From: Diploptera punctata
Lineage: Eukaryota; Arthropoda; Insecta; Blattodea; Blaberidae
Assembly (NCBI GenBank): GCA_030220185.1
Contig: JASPKZ010000419.1
Location: forward strand, 3,615,501-3,679,500
Direction of reading: 5' to 3'
DNA length: 64,000 bases
This document shows, one piece after another, positions 29,951-40,700 of the stretch. The notes beneath the pieces were generated by a model. That model saw only the letters and a list, made by a program, of their open reading frames with translations. It searched no databases and was not told the origin of the DNA. Numbering within the stretch: the stretch's first letter is position 1; every line of letters starts with the position of its first letter. Made by a program: the position numbers and the translations under genes.

Positions 29951-31180
29951 AGGCTGAAAATTTGAAACAGATTTGTAAAACACTTCATATTCCAGTAGTG
30001 TACTCATAATTTTTATTTCAGATTTAATTATTATTTATACATAAATATTTAATAACTGATACAAAAACACTTGTCTGTAATAAGCTCAGAATGAACCAGC
30101 TCAGTAATTAAATATGATGAAAGTAATACTGTAGCCTGTATCCAAAAATATAATGAATATCTAACACTTTTTATAATAAATATTGATAGTGAGAAAATGA
30201 GGTAAACACAAATAGAGTACAAATTAAGTCTCAAACTTCTCACCTCACACAGAAACATTCTTAATTGAATTCTGCTGTTTGAAATGAGCCCTTAACTCCA
30301 GCTTTCTTTGTTTCACCTGAAACTTCAGCATGTCTTGTTATCTGGGAACTTAAAAATACATTCTTGTTTTTCTGAATATTTATATTTTTCAATATTGTAA
30401 TCCTCTTGATCTGTCTAAATGTTGCAATAGTTTATTTTTTTCTCAAATTTATGATCCTGTTACAAACAGTATGCCACTAGCAATTTCAGCATTTCACTAT
30501 TTTTATTATTACTTTTCTTTGTGCTTTCTATGCATATTTTACTGTAGTCTCTCTAATTAATTTGGTTAATGCCTTATTTTTTTGTCATTTGCAGTTATTA
30601 TCTTCTCAGTGTTTTGCTGAAGATTACATTAGCAGAATTTGTTTATTAATATTGTTTGTAATATTGAATTTACTAATTATTTTGTGAAGTTTGTTATGTG
30701 TTATTGCCCATCTTATAACTCATAATAAATTTCAGAAAAGTTAGTAAATTCAAACTTATTACGAGCAACAAAACAAGTTTAGTGTAAGTATTCAGAAAAT
30801 AATTAAAATAAATATTCACAGTTTAAAAAGAATCAGGAATTTTTGAAATTATTTACAAGGACTGTGTAAATTATAAGAAAAAAATAAGTGCATGTTCTAA
30901 AGAATATTTTGGGAATATTATAAATGGAAAAATTTCAATAATGGCAGTAGGAGCTCATTATTTCATATACGATCATAAATATGAGGATGTACTAAACTAT
31001 TAAAACATTTTGGGAGACCAATAGAACTTGCATTACGAAAAAAAAAAAAAAAAACAATAAATATTCAAGTTCTTGGGCAAACATAATTTGATCTCAAGTT
31101 TCTTCAAACCAAACCTGGTGATACAAGAAAGCTGGAATTTCAGCTTGTGTGAAACATTAGTATTTAGTTTTTATATGTTA
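29951..31180. other. No recognisable feature
   Basis: AT-rich sequence with a 16-bp A run near 31040. Small frames only; no repeat family recognised. Confidence 0.4.
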
Positions 31181-31184
31181 ATGA

Positions 31185-32735
31185 CCTCCGAAGTGTATCC
31201 TTCTTCTTCCTTCCAAGTATTAGGCCAAGGGCTGTTACGATCCTATAGAAAATTTTCCTTCCAGCGTTTCATAGGCTGGCCCAGTGATCTTCGTCCTCTT
31301 GGTACATAATTATAAACAGCTTTGGGTTCTTTTTAGTGTCCATGCTTCACTACCATAGGTCAACACTGGTCTAGCCAAAGTGTTATATAAACGTAATCTG
31401 CTGTTTTTTTTTACAAGGGATGGTTTCATAACTTGATTAATAATTCCCAAACTTTTATTATAACTAGTAATTTTTTCAGGGATATCCTTTTCATCCCATA
31501 TAGAGAGATAATATCCAAGATACTTAAATTGATTAGATTTCTTTAAAATTTTATTCAACTCATTCTTTCTAGATGATGTTTCCAATTTGGTTGGTACTGT
31601 TTAATATATTTCAAAATTGGTGGTGTCTTCAATGCTTTTAAGATATCGGGGTTCCTTTTCTGATCGCATCTGGTGTAACCCGCTGTTCTGCACATGAATC
31701 TCATTTCACAAGCCGCTATTGTGCTTTCATGTTGTCTTTTTAGTGTCCATGCTTCACTACCATAGGTCAACACTGGTCTAGCCAAAGTGTTATATAAACG
31801 TAATCTGGTTTTTTTTTTTTTACAAGGGATGGTTTCATAACTTGATTAATAATTCCCAAACTTTTATTATAACTAGTAATTTTTTCAAGGATATCCTTTT
31901 CATCCCATATAGAGCGATAATATCCAAGATATTTAAATTGATTAGATTTCTCTAAAATTTTATTCTGGAGACAGATTTTACTTTGTATGGGGTCCTTACC
32001 ATGAAATGACATAATTTTAGTTTTGTTAATTGATATTTCCATATTAAATTTGGCAGCTATTTTTTGTAAATTATAAATTGATCGTTGCAAATAATTTTCG
32101 GAAAGTGCCAGAAGAGCTAAATCGTCTTCAAAAAGAACGGCATCGAGTTTGAGGTTCCTATTGATGGGTATATATCCCCGTTGCGTTTTCCTCCATATGT
32201 TTATTATTCTATTCATATATATAATGAAAAGCACTGGTGAAAGTCCACATCCCTGTCTTACTCCAGTGTTGATAATTTCCCAAGAAGATAATTTGCCATC
32301 TTGTTTAACAGAGATTTCATTATCTTTATAGATGTTGAAGATATTAGTAATATATTGTTGTGGAACATTATCATCAGCTAAAATTTGTAGTAATATATTT
32401 CTGTCTACTGTGTCAAAAGCCTTTATGAAGTCAACGAAGGCAATATGAGTTTCTGTATTGAATTCCTTGTGCTTTTCTAATAGTAGTTTTAGAGTGAAGA
32501 ATCCATCTGTACAAGATGCTACTCTTTCTGAATCCATTCTGCTCTGCTCCGCTCCAATTGTATTTTCATAAATTTTTTTCAATTTATTCTTAACTATATT
32601 AGCATAAATTTTATATCCAGAGTTCAAGCTTTGATTTGGCGACTTCCTTTTTTGAAAATTGGCCGAAGTGTATCCAAGTAATAGAATGATATGTAGAGAG
32701 GTGATGTGTATAGCTTGCAATTTAGATCTGTATTC
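31185..32735 (-). pseudogene. LINE-A copy 2, reverse transcriptase pseudogene with tandem duplication
   Basis: Minus-strand relative of 231-1627. The frame 32720-31767 has SGYKIYANIVKNKL, FVDFIKAFDTV, GVRQGCGLSPVLF and FEDDLALLA, where the usual Ala of FADD is Glu. C-terminal parts follow: TYGSEAWTLKR, MRFMCRTAGYTRCDQK and RGRRSLGQPMKRW near 31270. A 229-bp segment is repeated (31330-31558 and 31737-31965, offset 407 bp), so the C-terminal region appears twice. The endonuclease is absent. Confidence 0.85.
31330..31965. repeat. 407-bp tandem duplication within LINE-A copy 2
   Basis: Bases 31330-31558 repeat at 31737-31965 with only a few differences. The duplicated unit covers the KYLGYY to AWTLKR part of the LINE protein. 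It could be unequal exchange or replication slippage after insertion. Confidence 0.85.
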
Positions 32736-32803
32736 TATTTTATATTTTACCTATGAGATCAAATTTATCATACACAATAACACTTCACATTCCTGCTGAA
32801 GTA

Positions 32804-34306
32804 CACTGCTCAAAAAAATTAGGGGATATTGTAGAATAACCTATTAAGACTATGTTTTAGGAACAGTATTAGATGCAATCACTTTCTATTACTCCAAAAG
32901 AATGTAAACAAGAGTTTGAAGTCATTACGTAACCTCTGTACCACACCAGATGTCAAAGAGATCCTGATTAGGAATATGGCAAACAAACAAAGCAACATTA
33001 ACATGGGTGAAAATGTTTCTTTAGTATGGTGTATGGTCTCCTCGAACGGCCAGCTCTGCCTCACACCTGTGTGGCATTGATGCAATGAGGTTAGCAATGA
33101 GTTCTTGGGGGATACGTGGCCACTCTTCCATAAGAGCAATGTGCAGCTCTGGAACAGTTGTGGGAGGTGCTGGTCTGCCTGCAATGCACCTGCCTAATGC
33201 ATCCCACACATGCTCAATTGGATTTAAGTCCGGGGAGGAAGCTGGCCATTGCACACGCTCGATACCCTCCACTTCCAGCATGTCGTCCACCAAGCCAGCT
33301 CTGTGGCGTCGTGCATTATCGTCCTTAAAAAGAATAGAATCACCTATGGCACCAGCATAAGGCATGACAAAAGGTCGGAGAATCTCATCTCTACACCTTA
33401 CCGCAGTCAAAGTACCACCTTGGATGACGTAGAGGTCCGTACGTCCACCACTACTGACTCCTGCCCACACCATCAATCCACCGCCACCATATGGGGATCT
33501 TTCATGTACAAAAGCTGGATTGTTTCGTGTCCCTTTTTCTCTCCAGATGAATACACGCCGGCTATCACATTCCACGTTGAATCGCGACTCATCAGAAAAA
33601 AGAACTGATCTCCATTCGCCATGCCTCCACCCACGATGTTCCTCTGCCCAATTTCTGCGATCTCTACGGTGTTGTGGAGTTAACCTGGTACACACCATGG
33701 GCCTACGGTCATAGAGACCACTTCCATGCAGTCGATTAGGGACAGTTTGAGTTGACACCCTGCGTCCTGTTGCTGTTTGAAGTGTATTTTGCAGTTGAGT
33801 TGCATTCTGCTGTCTATTCCGACGGGCTGTTAACAAGAGGTAACGGTCATCCCTTGCTGTTGTTGCCCTTGGTCGACCTTGTCCGGCTCTTCTGTGAACA
33901 GTATGTTCTTTGAAAATGATTCCAAAGTCTGGAAATCACACTTTGAGACACCCCAATGGCTTGTGCCACCTCTTGTTGTGTCTGTCCAGCTTCCATCCTT
34001 CCTATGGCCCTCCAAGCCATTGGTTCAGGTAAATCACATTGTCGAGACATCACTGTCCCTAAGGCAAGTCATTCACTAACTGAAAACTGGACTGGATTTA
34101 AAAACAGCAACAAAACATTCACCCCCACACCACCCTTTCACATCAACAGACACTGCCCTCTGGTGTGGTACCGAGGTTACGTAACAACTTCAAACTCTTA
34201 TTTACATTATCTTGGAGTAATAGAAAGTGATTGCATCTAATACTATTCCAAAAAACATAGTCTTAATAGGTTATTCTACAATATCCCCTAATTTTTTTGA
34301 GCAGTG
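32804..34306 (-). mobile_element. Tc1-family transposon with ~95-bp TIRs
   Basis: TA at 32802-32803 and 34307-34308 flanks ends starting CACTGCTCAAAAAAATTAGG. The TIRs extend about 95 bp (32804-32900 and 34210-34306) with few mismatches, unusually long for Tc1. It carries a single transposase on the minus strand. At 1503 bp it is the best preserved DNA transposon in the window. Confidence 0.93.
33021..34053 (-). pseudogene. Tc1 transposase, DD34E, one frameshift
   Basis: The N-terminal helix-turn-helix is at 34053-33900 (MAWRAIGRMEAGQTQQEVAQ, AIGVSQSVISRLW). After a frameshift near 33900 the remaining 271 codons are open. The catalytic triad is intact: Asp in LFSDESRF, Asp in FKDDNARRHRA and Glu in PDLNPIEHVWD, with 34 residues between the last two. 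The glycine-rich GGGGLMVWAGVS lies before the second Asp. It binds TIRs and cuts and pastes at TA. One indel separates it from a functional protein, so it is probably young. Confidence 0.92.
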
Positions 34307-34393
34307 TATTTTAACTTTTTCAGAGTGAACAATACTTGGAATAGTGATACATTGTGACACATCTGTTAGTTATTGTGATTTTATATTTACAGG

Positions 34394-35142
34394 TGGACCA
34401 GGCTGAAGAAAGACATCTTAGAACATACAGTCCTAATCAGAGATCACATACAGATGACATAGACTTGAAATGTACATCTTTAAAATATTTAGTTCGTAAT
34501 AAGTCATTTACTAGTGAGTCCAATGTTAACAGAAAGTTACCTGTCCGTAGTAATGAGAAATTGTTAAAATGTTCTAGTTGTAATAAGTCATTTAATTGGA
34601 AATCCAAACTTAAACAACATTTACTTGTGCATAGTAGTGAGAAATTATTTAAATGTTCTGTTTGTAATAAGCCATTCTCTCGGAAGTCCAGTCTTAATAG
34701 ACATTTACTTGTTCATTGTGATGAGAAAGTATTCAAATGTTCCGTTTGTAATAAGTCATTTACTTGGAAGTCCAATCTTATTCAACATTTGCATTTGCAT
34801 AGTAATGAGAAATTATTCAAATGTTCTATTTGTAATAAGTCATTCTCTCGGCAGGGCTATCTTAATACACATTTACTTTTGCATAGTAATGACAAACTAT
34901 TCAAATGTTCTATTTGTAATAAGTCTTTCTCTCAGAAGACCTATCTTAATACACATTTACTTCTTCATAGTAATGAACTATTTGAATGTTCTATTTGTAA
35001 TAAGTCATTTTCTGCGAAGTCCTGTCTTAATAGACATTTACTTGTGCATAGTAATGACAAACTATTCAAATGTTCTCTTTGTAATATGTCATTTTCTACG
35101 AAGTTCAATCTTAATAGACATTTACTGAGACATAATGACTAG
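34394..35142 (+). CDS. C2H2 zinc-finger protein, 3'-terminal exon
   Basis: An exon starting after the acceptor TTTATATTTACAG at 34393 and ending with TAG at 35140. About 249 codons: a short polar leader, one degenerate finger (KYLVRNKSFTSESNVNRK) and seven regular C2H2 fingers such as FKCSVCNKPFSRKSSLNRHL, spaced 27-28 residues. Linkers are HSNEKLF-like instead of the usual TGEKPY, and the sixth linker is one residue short. All Cys and His pairs are present, so it should bind nucleic acid in the nucleus. An AATAAA at 35227 may be its poly(A) signal. The exon starts in phase 0, compatible with 18197-18265. No other host gene is evident. Confidence 0.85.
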
Positions 35143-35224
35143 GAAAGTAACGTTGGGGTGGAACATCTTTTTAAAAATATAGTTTCATTTGTTTTATTAT
35201 ATGACAGTGAAGTTATATTTATGT

Positions 35225-35700
35225 ATAATAAATAATAGTTTAAAAAATCTAAAACAACATGCTTTATTAAAAAACCGAACTAAAAAATGAATAATAATTT
35301 AATTTCCAACACGCTTGGGATAAAATTAAAGTGGTCAACAAAAAAATCATCTCCAACACATCTAGAATAAAACTGGAGTTATCTACAAAAAAAAAATAAT
35401 TTTACCACTGAAAGTGTGGGGTGCTCTATATCAATTAATGTATTTGATAATAAAGAGATATTGGTAAAAGTAAAGTCTCTAAGAAGAAACCGTAAAAACC
35501 ACCCCACACTTTTCATGGTAAAATTATTTTTTTTTGTAGATAATTCTAGTTTTATTCTAGATGTGTTGGAGATGATTTTTTTGTTGACTACTTTAATTTT
35601 GTCCCATGCGTGTTAGAAATTAAAAATTATTTTTCATTTTTTATTTCGGTTTTCTAATAAAGCGTGTTGTTTTAGTTTTTTAAACTATTACTTATTTTTA
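35225..35700. repeat. Long palindrome of the tRNA-Tyr module, copy 2
   Basis: Arms of about 200 bp (35225-35427 and 35505-35700) flank a 78-bp centre. GTGTGGGGTG borders the centre on the left and CACCCCACAC on the right. The arms contain runs of A or T that would make a stable hairpin RNA. Confidence 0.8.
35227..35232 (+). terminator. Possible poly(A) signal
   Basis: AATAAA 85 bp after the zinc-finger stop codon. It lies at the very edge of the tRNA-Tyr/palindrome module, so the signal may have been supplied by the repeat. Confidence 0.4.
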
Positions 35701-36078
35701 TTTTTTAGTTTGATTTTCTAATGAAGTGTGTTTTAGTTTTTTTAAGCTATTATTTATTTTTTTTAATTTTTAGTTTGATTGTCATAAACCGGAATCCCAT
35801 GAAAATTTGATTGCTTACAATATTTTTTAATGTCTAGGCATGAACATAATTACATTTTTTAATAATTATTATTATTTAACATTATTATAATATTTTTTAA
35901 TATTTTAATATAGATAAATGGTTACAGTTAATCGTATCCTTCTCATATTTTTTGGATAAATTACAATGTGGTAAGTTTACAAAATTATTAATATTTTACA
36001 GAATAAGATAAAAATGTAAATATCTTTAAATTTGCTATTATTGTAGTATGAGCTAAAAGTAATATTCTGCTAAAAAAA

Positions 36079-36169
36079 TCCTCCGGGCCGAATTTGAACC
36101 AGCGATCCAATGATTACTGAAAGTATATACCACTACAGTCCACCGCTCTACCAACTGAGCTACCAGAGG
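36079..36169 (-). tRNA. tRNA-Tyr(GTA) with intron
   Basis: Minus strand. Acceptor CCTCTGG pairs with CCGGAGG over seven positions (one U-G), the D-arm is GCTC/GAGC, the anticodon context is GGACTGTAG (GTA), an intron of about 18 bases (TGGTATATACTTTCAGTA) follows G37 as in insect tRNA-Tyr, the T-arm GCTGG/TCGGC has two wobble pairs, and the discriminator base is A. The 3' half of the anticodon stem is mutated (TCAT instead of TCCA), so processing or function is uncertain. It belongs to a dispersed module, which suggests a mobile tRNA copy. Confidence 0.7.
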
Positions 36170-36440
36170 ATATAATATTAATTTCTTACAATGATGGACT
36201 AAAAAGTTGATAAGTTTGCAACCTATTATACTGGTCTTTATTTTTTTGATGCCCTGATGATCCTGGCCAGGATCTTAGAAAAAAATTATGAAATTATTGT
36301 ATTGTCATTGGTTCTTTACAAGTATACAAAGTTTCAAGTCAATCCAATGTTTTTAAGTGGGTGAAAATTGTGTCGAAATCTTCCATTACATAGATAGTCA
36401 GGTACAGGTCAAGCTAATATATAAATCGTGTAAAAATGAG

Positions 36441-37085
36441 TGGAAGTCTTTAAGTTTGTTTGTTTGTTTGTTTGTCTGTCCTTCATGGAGTCAAAAAACT
36501 ACTTGACTGAGTTGAATGGGTTGTTTTTCCATCATTTAGTTAATGTACGTAACTAATTATCCTACATATCACTGGACCGAAGCCGATAAAAAGTGCATCT
36601 GTGCACTAAAAACTCACTTTTTGGAATTTAAAATGGCCTATGCTGCCTAAATCATAACAAATACATGTAATTAAATAGCACAGAATTGAATATATAAAAA
36701 TATTCTATAAAAAAAGTCTGCGACAGCATATGCCATCTTTTACGAAAAAACACAATACCCATTTTTATCTTCCAGATTGATGCCAAGAATATCAGTATAA
36801 GTAAAATTTTGGCAAAGCCAGGTAATTAGCATTGGTTTTTTCTGAGAATAATTATGTTATAAATTTATAATTATTTATCATTTTACTTATTCAACTAATC
36901 ATAACTATACATTTCATATATTTAGGCATAGCAGCCCATGCCTGGTATTAGCTACTATAAAATAAATATAAAATGGAAGCAAACATAACCAGCTGCTGTG
37001 TTTTAATGAAATTGTTAAATTGCTTTATTCACAAAATTTTAATGTTTTTCATATTAAGTTGTTAGTACATATGTACTTTGGGATA
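36441..37085. repeat. (TTTG)n tract and unclassified repeat
   Basis: Five TTTG units at 36458-36478 lead into TCTGTCCTTCATGGAGTC and a phrase ACTACTTGACTGAGTTGAAT. Such phrases recur near the ends of widespread insect transposons, possibly Helitron-like. I cannot assign a family, and no terminal hairpin was found. Confidence 0.35.
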
Positions 37086-37099
37086 TGCTATCCTTCGGG

Positions 37100-37900
37100 T
37101 CGCATGAAAATTTTTCTAAGTCCTATAGAATCGCAGTGCGCATGCGCTAGTGCTCCAATTATCCCAGGTAGATAAATGCCACCTCCAGCAGTTGGCGGTA
37201 TCTGTATGAGAAATCAGTATGACCAACATTGACACAATAGTCCCAGATGAAGCCACAACTGTTCACCATCACCTTCCCTGTCCATTCCAGTTTACGAATC
37301 AACTTTGCAGTGTGAAGTGTGTTACCGGTGTAAATTAGAAGTGTAAAATGTGTTCCTGGTTATAAAACGAAATTCATGTAATAATGCCTAGATTCATCAG
37401 CCTGATGGATTTAGCCGTAACCCTAGATCTATTTGATCGTAAAGAATGTATTAAATTCCTGTTCGATGAAGGGCTTTTAAGAACAAGAATGGAGTGCCCT
37501 GAATGCAATGCTTGCCTCACTGCGGTAAATAGGCGGAGCAAGTTATACCCAATATTCAATTGTAGAAGAGGACACTCAGAATTCTTCCAGTCGGTCACGA
37601 AAGGAACTTGGTTCGAGAAATGCAAAATGCATGTTCATATTGTCCAACATCTGGTGTATTTTGTGTTGTTGGTGGTGGCAACGCTGGAACAACATAGGAA
37701 GTGGAGGGAAAAAGACAAAGAGTAGGAAGTAAGCAATGTAGCACGACCGTGTTTTACGCAAATATATAAATATGAAAAAAAAAACTCGGAACATTGGAAG
37801 ATGTTTAAAATGTGTTAAAAAGTGTTGCAAAATGTTTTAAACGTGTTTAGAAGTGTTTAGTGCATCAGTGGAATAAGATATTAAATTGAAAAAGTTTTGC
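37100..37900 (+). mobile_element. Merlin/ISXO2-like locus (5' part)
   Basis: It starts with a repeat phrase (TTCTAAGTCCTATAGAATCG then GTGCGCATGCGC, 37112-37146) that recurs in both orientations at 45.6 kb and throughout 59.6-62.8 kb. It continues through GAAATCAGTATGACCAAC and the ORF at 37384, then the GTGTTTAAAA-rich tail at 37799-37870, also echoed in the 59-62 kb cluster. No far end was identified. Confidence 0.55.
37384..37725 (+). CDS. Zinc-ribbon N-terminal domain of a Merlin/IS1595-like transposase
   Basis: An open frame of 113 codons. Residues 1-35 (FISLMDLAVTLDLFDRKECI) and the FLFDEGLLRTRMECPECNAC block resemble the N-terminus of IS1595/ISXO2 and Merlin transposases, with a zinc ribbon made by CPEC and a later C-X3-H (NCRRGHSEF), then TKGTWFEK, the typical lead into the catalytic domain. 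The C-terminal 30 residues are not homologous, and no DDE domain follows, so this is a truncated gene or a domesticated exon. The start is the first Met after AAATTCATGTAATA. Confidence 0.6.
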   Translation: MPRFISLMDLAVTLDLFDRKECIKFLFDEGLLRTRMECPECNACLTAVNRRSKLYPIFNCRRGHSEFFQSVTKGTWFEKCKMHVHIVQHLVYFVLLVVATLEQHRKWREKDKE

Positions 37901-39417
37901 GACCTGAACTGTACAACAGCCGTACTTTGAACTCTCAAAGAACGATGCATAGTTTTTGATAAATTGCATCCTGGATTTTTATGAAAGTGCAAACTAGTCC
38001 TTCTTAATCTTTACCATTTTTTATTTTATTTTTGTGAAAAATACTTTGTGTTTTGGAACTATCACGTAGAGCAAGAGCTTACATGATTCAAACTGCTAAA
38101 TGAATACAGTTATCATCATCATGATTCTATAGCTCCAATTAGGAGCATTGGGCATCAGTAAAGAGCTATGCACTGCACACTATTACTAACAACAAATCTT
38201 ACAAATAGTGTCTCTAGAAAGTTGATTTAGTTTAATTATTGCAGAAATGTGTTTTAAATTTGAATGTTGTTATCTCAGCTCTAGAATAGCAATTATTCCT
38301 GTGATATTAATGTTTGTTTATATAATTTATATTTTATATGATTATTAAACTCTGTGCAAACGTGTTTTAAAAACATTATTTCAAAGGAGTGAAAATATCT
38401 TTTTCTTTGTCCAACATAGAAAACAAACACTGGGAGAAATGAGGAAAGAGATGCTGATAAAAAAAAGAGTAATAGAATATTTTTTCTTAATTAACTTTGT
38501 ACTGGCATTAATTTGTTAAGGCTGTTTCCTGTACTTGTGTCTGGTGGAAAGTTCTTACTGACACCCTAAACCCATTATGTTTATTCTAATAAGCTCAGGC
38601 CCCGAAATTCATATGATGAATTAGTGGTGTTTTGTATGTATTTTCAGAATGTGTTCTTGCAATAATTTGTATCTTAAAAATCTATCTGCCACTAATGAGA
38701 AATATTTGCTAGTTTTGTATACGGCAGGACAATCTCTCATTGTTTATAAGTTTTAAGTTGCAAATTGCATATTATATCCACATATGTAATATTAAAAAAA
38801 AATTTTGTTAGAATTACTTATTAAAATACATTCCTCACAACCATTTAAAACTTTAAATATTATTATTTTACCTCATGCACAAGTTATTTGTATCTTCATA
38901 AAAAGTTATTAAATTCATTCCCTTTATCTAGTTGTAATATTGTATATGTACACATTAGAACTATAGCCTTACTATACTTTAAGTGAAACAGGGTTTTTTT
39001 ACACGTCTTGTAATAAATACTACTACTAACAAGAAATATTTCATAATTCTCTGCACATTATATGTGTAACTTCCATAAACCAGGTCATATAACTCCAGCT
39101 TTTGTCTCCGATTGATAGATACATGAAAGGTACATTGCCTTTACTTATAACACCGTACTTTACTTTATCCGTCTTCATACTCTCTTCTATTTACTATGTT
39201 CCCACCATAACATAACTCATAGTCTTGAGACAAGTTAACTCTACCTGATCCTTTACATTGATCATATCAGTATACCCCATCCTTCCTTGTTTCGGCTACC
39301 TGTCTCTGGATTTCCCTCCTCTGTTATACCAACGTCTGCTTGACTCTATTTGCTTGGACAACTTATTTATAATTGTGTTTTTATTATTTAATCCTTGGGC
39401 AACTTATTTATAATCAT
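37901..39417. other. No recognisable feature
   Basis: About 1.5 kb of AT-rich sequence. No domain-bearing frame and no repeat family recognised; a short duplication containing TTTTTATTATT and CTTGGGCAACTTATTTATAA occurs at 39376-39429. Confidence 0.4.
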
Positions 39418-39709
39418 GTTTTTATTATTGTTTATTTCACTCACCTCATACTTCATAACTCCTCGCAAACCCAGGGTTTCGTCACATCATTTGTGACATT
39501 CTATATGCTGTGTCACGTTCATAACTGATGTCTGACTGTCTTCAGTTGTGAATGTGACACAGCATTGGGAATGTCTCAAATGATGTGACGAAACCCTGAG
39601 TTTGCGAGGAGTTATGAAGTATGAGGTGAGTGAAATAAAAAATAAACTATATTAAAAAACCTCATAGTGTTATTTCCTATCTACATAACTTAATAACGTT
39701 TTTATTATT
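39418..39709. repeat. Foldback element FB3 with 12-bp TSD
   Basis: The insert 39430-39697 (268 bp) is flanked by GTTTTTATTATT at 39418-39429 and 39698-39709. Arms 39434-39530 and 39540-39630 pair closely. The tail AAAAACCTCATAGTGTTATTTCC follows on the right side only. The arm core matches FB2 (TTGTGACATTCT, AACTGATGTC). The AT-rich TSD lies in a region with a local duplication, so it is a little less certain than that of FB1. Confidence 0.8.
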
Positions 39710-40100
39710 TTATAATATATACACTTTCACCATGAAGCCAAAAATGTAATAAAATTATAGATTGTTACTAATTAATGTTATTTTAAAATACTTTGTACTT
39801 TACTTAACAGCTAAAGCTTATCATGTACTATTAATTTAACTCTACCTAATACATATTTATTTTTGTTGATGTCTGAATATTTAAACCCTAGAGAATTTGT
39901 AGAGGAGACCCTATAGTCTTAACTCAGGCAAAAAAATCAATTATATTATTTAATTGTTCTTCAAGAATAAATCAACATTAATATTGAGGTAAGATGATCA
40001 GACTAAAAATAATATAATTAAAATAACCTCAAAATATCACTTCCTGAAATTAAATATTAAATAAAACCAATATTAAATGAAATGGTGCACTACAATCCCT
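39710..40100. other. AT-rich spacer
   Basis: Nothing recognised. Confidence 0.4.
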
Positions 40101-40104
40101 GAGG

Positions 40105-40440
40105 ATTAATCACACTTTTGATATTGTAACTCCACAGTGCAACAGGCCATTAAAGTTCCTTGGCCTATCAGCCGACTGCTGTCCTCACATCTACATATGT
40201 TAATCACAGAGGTTAACGATTATGTAGCCAGTGTCGGGGTGACATGTGGTAAGCATATCAGCCGTTATAGCTGCTTTTTTTCAACCTGGAGCCGCTACCC
40301 TAATGCCTCACGATGCTGGGTGGACACCAGTCCCATATTGGCTGAAATTGCAAGGTAAGATTCTTTTCCCATAGAGACTCGAACTAGCGCAGATCCTGTA
40401 GCTCTTTGCACACAGCTACAGCGCGGGGTATTTATATTGT
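40105..40440 (-). repeat. Possible tRNA-derived SINE, family 3
   Basis: The minus strand has a box A-like GCTGTAGCTGTGTGCAAAG and a box B-like CTAGTTCGAGTCTC near 40375-40430, followed by a body ending with ACTCCACAGTG-like sequence (complement, 40130). A related 3' segment recurs at 40614-40700 (ACTCCACAGCGTGAAAAGGC). No TSD was resolved. Confidence 0.45.
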
Positions 40441-40613
40441 ACGGCATAGATCATAAATTCATTTTCTCAAAACATAAACTTTCTTTATAAACCCAAAAAT
40501 ATGCACATGAATTCTAGTACAAATCCCTATGGAAGCTAGGATTTGTTATAATGATGATACAATACTAACAAAATGCGTTATAAAGTTCCACTGTATTAGT
40601 CAAAATATAAAAA

Positions 40614-40700
40614 TGATGTAAAACTCCACAGCGTGAAAAGGCTTAGAACCCCCTTGGCCTTTCAACAAGGTGCTGGCCTTACATCCCCTTGTTGTAATAT
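40614..40700. repeat. Second copy of the SINE-like 3' segment
   Basis: Shares the ACTCCACAGYG start and a CTTGGCCT stretch with 40125-40190. Isolated fragment. Confidence 0.4.

Larger units (their letters stand above)
35220..36440 (-). repeat. tRNA-Tyr/palindrome module, copy 2
   Basis: Reverse-oriented counterpart of 13925-14925: upstream segment (36440-36175), tRNA-Tyr, spacer and palindrome (35700-35225). Identity is clear through all parts, including ATTCCGGTTTATGACAATCA near 35790. It starts immediately downstream of the zinc-finger gene. Confidence 0.78.

Noticed and set aside
33085..33714. Plus-strand ORFs across the Tc1 element
   Set aside because: Antisense to the DD34E transposase frame.
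36441..37085. Helitron
   Set aside because: Some phrases are suggestive, but I found no 3' CTRR with hairpin, no Rep/helicase coding and no defined ends.
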